Positions 23,582-23,767 of a stretch of DNA of 23,767 bases are shown piece by piece. Below the pieces are notes generated by a model. That model ran no database searches. It was not told the origin of the DNA and saw only the letters and a list, made by a program, of their open reading frames with translations. Source of the stretch: UBA9715 sp964553375 (lineage in GTDB: Bacteria; Actinomycetota; Coriobacteriia; Coriobacteriales; Eggerthellaceae). Position 1 is the stretch's first letter. Each line of letters begins with the position of its first letter. The DNA is taken from assembly GCA_964553375.1 (NCBI GenBank), contig CAZKKN010000027.1:1-23767 (forward strand), written 5' to 3'. The position numbers and the translations under genes were made by a program.

Positions 23582-23712
23582 TGTTCAACTACCGTAACAT
23601 ACCATCTGTCACCGCGCACAACCAGACTTCCCAGTAAATCATCAGGAAAGATGCACGGCTCTTCCGCAAATCACCCGCGCGTTGCCGAACGTGCGCATGC
23701 CGGGGAGGGGAT

Positions 23713-23764
23713 TATGTCAGGGGACGGGGATGATGGCATATGTCAGGGGACGGGGATGATGGCA
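23713..23764. repeat. 26-bp perfect tandem repeat at the window edge
   Basis: Two identical 26-base units (23713-23738 and 23739-23764), each containing GTCAGGGGACGGGGATGATG, stand head to tail and may continue past the window. Similar CAGGGGACGGGG strings are known to me from REP elements linked to IS200-like (RAYT) transposases, so this may be the start of such an element. No transposase is within the window. Confidence 0.8.
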
Positions 23765-23767
23765 TGA

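Larger units (their letters stand above)
23426..23767. other. Non-coding, repeat-rich region upstream of the ExbB-like operon
   Basis: These 342 bases hold no supported gene; the one longer plus-strand frame (from 23558) has no ribosome site and runs through repeats. The region contains three tandem 14-bp units, five GCCCAK hexamers and a 26-bp tandem repeat at the edge, each listed separately. No convincing promoter for the operon was found. Confidence 0.7.

Overview
The window looks like chromosomal DNA of a high-GC, Gram-positive actinobacterium, most likely class Coriobacteriia (Eggerthellaceae-like: Eggerthella, Adlercreutzia, Slackia and relatives). The reasons are the GC-rich codon use, secreted proteins built on DUF5648-type repeats, the style of the lipoprotein and surface genes, and the ruvX-mltG pair. 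No rRNA, tRNA, CRISPR array or insertion sequence was recognised. The assignment is an inference from protein style, not from a marker gene.

Nearly everything is on the minus strand, so it is described right to left. At 23425-19097 lies a three-gene operon: a MotA/TolQ/ExbB-type channel protein, a small DUF2149/ExbD-like protein and a 957-residue surface protein. The surface protein carries Ig-like domains, a putative molybdopterin-oxidoreductase-like (SUOX-type) domain and a C-terminal hydrophobic segment. Upstream (23426-23767) there is only repeat-rich non-coding DNA, ending in a 26-bp tandem repeat at the window edge. Downstream of the operon, 18546-19096 is a 551-bp non-coding region. 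It holds four copies of a new-looking repeat, two of which form a 30-bp near-perfect inverted repeat, and a hairpin leader for ilvE.

Next come branched-chain amino acid genes: ilvE (18545-17598) and cimA (17542-15923), followed by a TrpR/YerC-like regulator and a nicotinamidase-like hydrolase. Two plus-strand genes (13350-14991) encode a zinc-ribbon/TM/SPOR-like protein and a YfcE-like phosphoesterase.

A long minus-strand run follows: a Nudix hydrolase, an M18 aminopeptidase, guaB (IMP dehydrogenase), a secreted DUF5648/beta-lactamase-fold protein, ruvX, mltG, an MBOAT acyltransferase and its SGNH/AlgX-like partner. The last group is a lipoprotein, a secreted DUF5648/transglutaminase-like protein, aroE and the N-terminal half of aroC, which runs off the left edge.

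The unifying theme outside housekeeping metabolism is the cell envelope: glycan cleavage (MltG), O-acylation (MBOAT/SGNH), two paralogous wall-associated enzymes sharing a three-repeat module, and an energised ExbBD-like complex coupled to a very large extracellular protein. The last of these and the repeat cluster beside it are the best candidates for something undescribed.
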